Assembly: GCA_900546685.1 (NCBI GenBank)
Contig: UREB01000105.1
Location: 1-6,255 of the forward strand
Length of the DNA stretch: 6,255 bases
From: an uncultured Eubacteriales bacterium
GTDB lineage: Bacteria > Bacillota > Clostridia > Christensenellales > QAND01
Reading direction: 5' to 3'
In this document: positions 5,946 to 6,255 of the stretch, piece by piece
How the letters are laid out: the number at the start of each line of letters is the position of its first letter
How positions within the stretch are numbered: position 1 is the stretch's first letter
The notes under the pieces: generated by a model
Databases searched by the model: none
What the model was told of the DNA's origin: nothing
Seen by the model: the letters and a program-made list of their open reading frames with translations, nothing else
Made by a program: the position numbers and the translations under genes

Positions 5946-6255
5946 CTATGGACGGCGGCAGATTGTCACCGTTACATTGCGTTTGCGCCCCCATCGTAGG
6001 CAGTCCTCCTTGGTATCCATAAATAGATCAATGGATACCAACGAAGAATCATTGGCGCCAGTGTCCTCAGCCACGGCATACCCGTAGCCCGGCACATAAA
6101 ACATCGTGCCATATCCAAAGATTCTTGGATTCACAGCACACATGCCTACCTTCGGCCACTTGCCCGTAGCAGTGCGGCGGCCGGTATGGGTATAGGCCGT
6201 GATCTGGTCTACCGTTACCTTCCGGATCACCATGCTGCTGGTCGGCGTTTCCGGT
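5946..6255 (-). CDS. 3D-domain cell-wall protein, C-terminal part (YabE/Sps-like)
   Basis: A partial gene that stays open to the right edge; only its last 102 codons are in the window. The frame continues upstream of the Met at 6233 without a stop (P-E-T-P-T-S-S before it), so that Met is probably internal. The visible part is a complete 3D domain named for three conserved aspartates. It begins with V-T-V-D-Q-I-T-A-Y-T, continues through the P-G-Y-G-Y-A-V-A-E-D-T-G block, and has aspartates at 57, 69 and 73 counted from the Met at 6233. It ends with the typical W-G-R-K-x-N-V-T-V strand. 3D domains share the double-psi beta-barrel of MltA lytic transglycosylases and occur in secreted peptidoglycan-acting proteins such as YabE, often behind G5 and DUF348 domains. 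Those would lie off the window. The gene ends 13 bases before ksgA, as expected for an operon and matching the yabE-ksgA neighbourhood of B. subtilis. Confidence 0.88.
   Translation of the reverse strand, partial: PETPTSSMVIRKVTVDQITAYTHTGRRTATGKWPKVGMCAVNPRIFGYGTMFYVPGYGYAVAEDTGANDSSLVSIDLFMDTKEDCLRWGRKRNVTVTICRRP
6010..6041. repeat. Perfect 11-bp inverted repeat inside the 3D-domain gene
   Basis: TTGGTATCCAT (6010-6020) and ATGGATACCAA (6031-6041) are exact reverse complements separated by ten AT-rich bases. The mRNA would fold into a clear hairpin about 80 bases before the ksgA start. It lies within the codons for the second and third conserved aspartates of the 3D domain. There is no T tract on the transcribed strand, so it is not a standard terminator. 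Confidence 0.8.

Overview
The window looks like chromosomal DNA of an endospore-forming, or recently endospore-forming, member of the Bacillota, most likely class Clostridia. It carries Spo0A with an almost canonical DNA-binding domain, a Veg protein, KsgA beside a 3D-domain cell-wall protein, strong AGGAGG ribosome-binding sites and U-tract terminators. Base composition is close to half G+C and even across the window. I see no tRNA, rRNA, insertion sequence, CRISPR array or phage gene.

Layout from right to left along the minus strand: the 3' end of a 3D-domain (YabE/Sps-like) protein runs in from the right edge. ksgA (rsmA) follows after 13 bases and ends at a strong terminator. Next is a 424-residue protein of unknown function with a folded N-terminal part, a long acidic Glu/Gln-rich linker and an aromatic C-terminal part. 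A class B penicillin-binding protein lies on the plus strand, tail to tail with the unknown gene; their stop codons overlap in the bases TTAA. The PBP gene is divergent from spo0A across about 200 bases of intergenic DNA. spo0A (minus) is followed 51 bases later by veg, and a rho-independent terminator closes that unit. The leftmost 140 bases hold no gene I can support.

From memory, the Bacillus subtilis order is yabE-rnmV-ksgA-yabG-veg-sspF. This window keeps the frame of that cluster (3D protein, ksgA, then veg). It lacks rnmV and yabG and has the unknown gene, the PBP gene and spo0A in between. The themes are cell-wall growth (3D protein, PBP), 16S rRNA maturation (KsgA) and sporulation or biofilm control (Spo0A, Veg).

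I find no clear new multi-gene system. The best candidates for new biology are the unknown 424-residue protein, an insertion in the PBP transpeptidase domain, possible Spo0A-type repeats in the spo0A/PBP intergenic region, and a perfect 11-bp inverted repeat inside the 3D-domain coding sequence.
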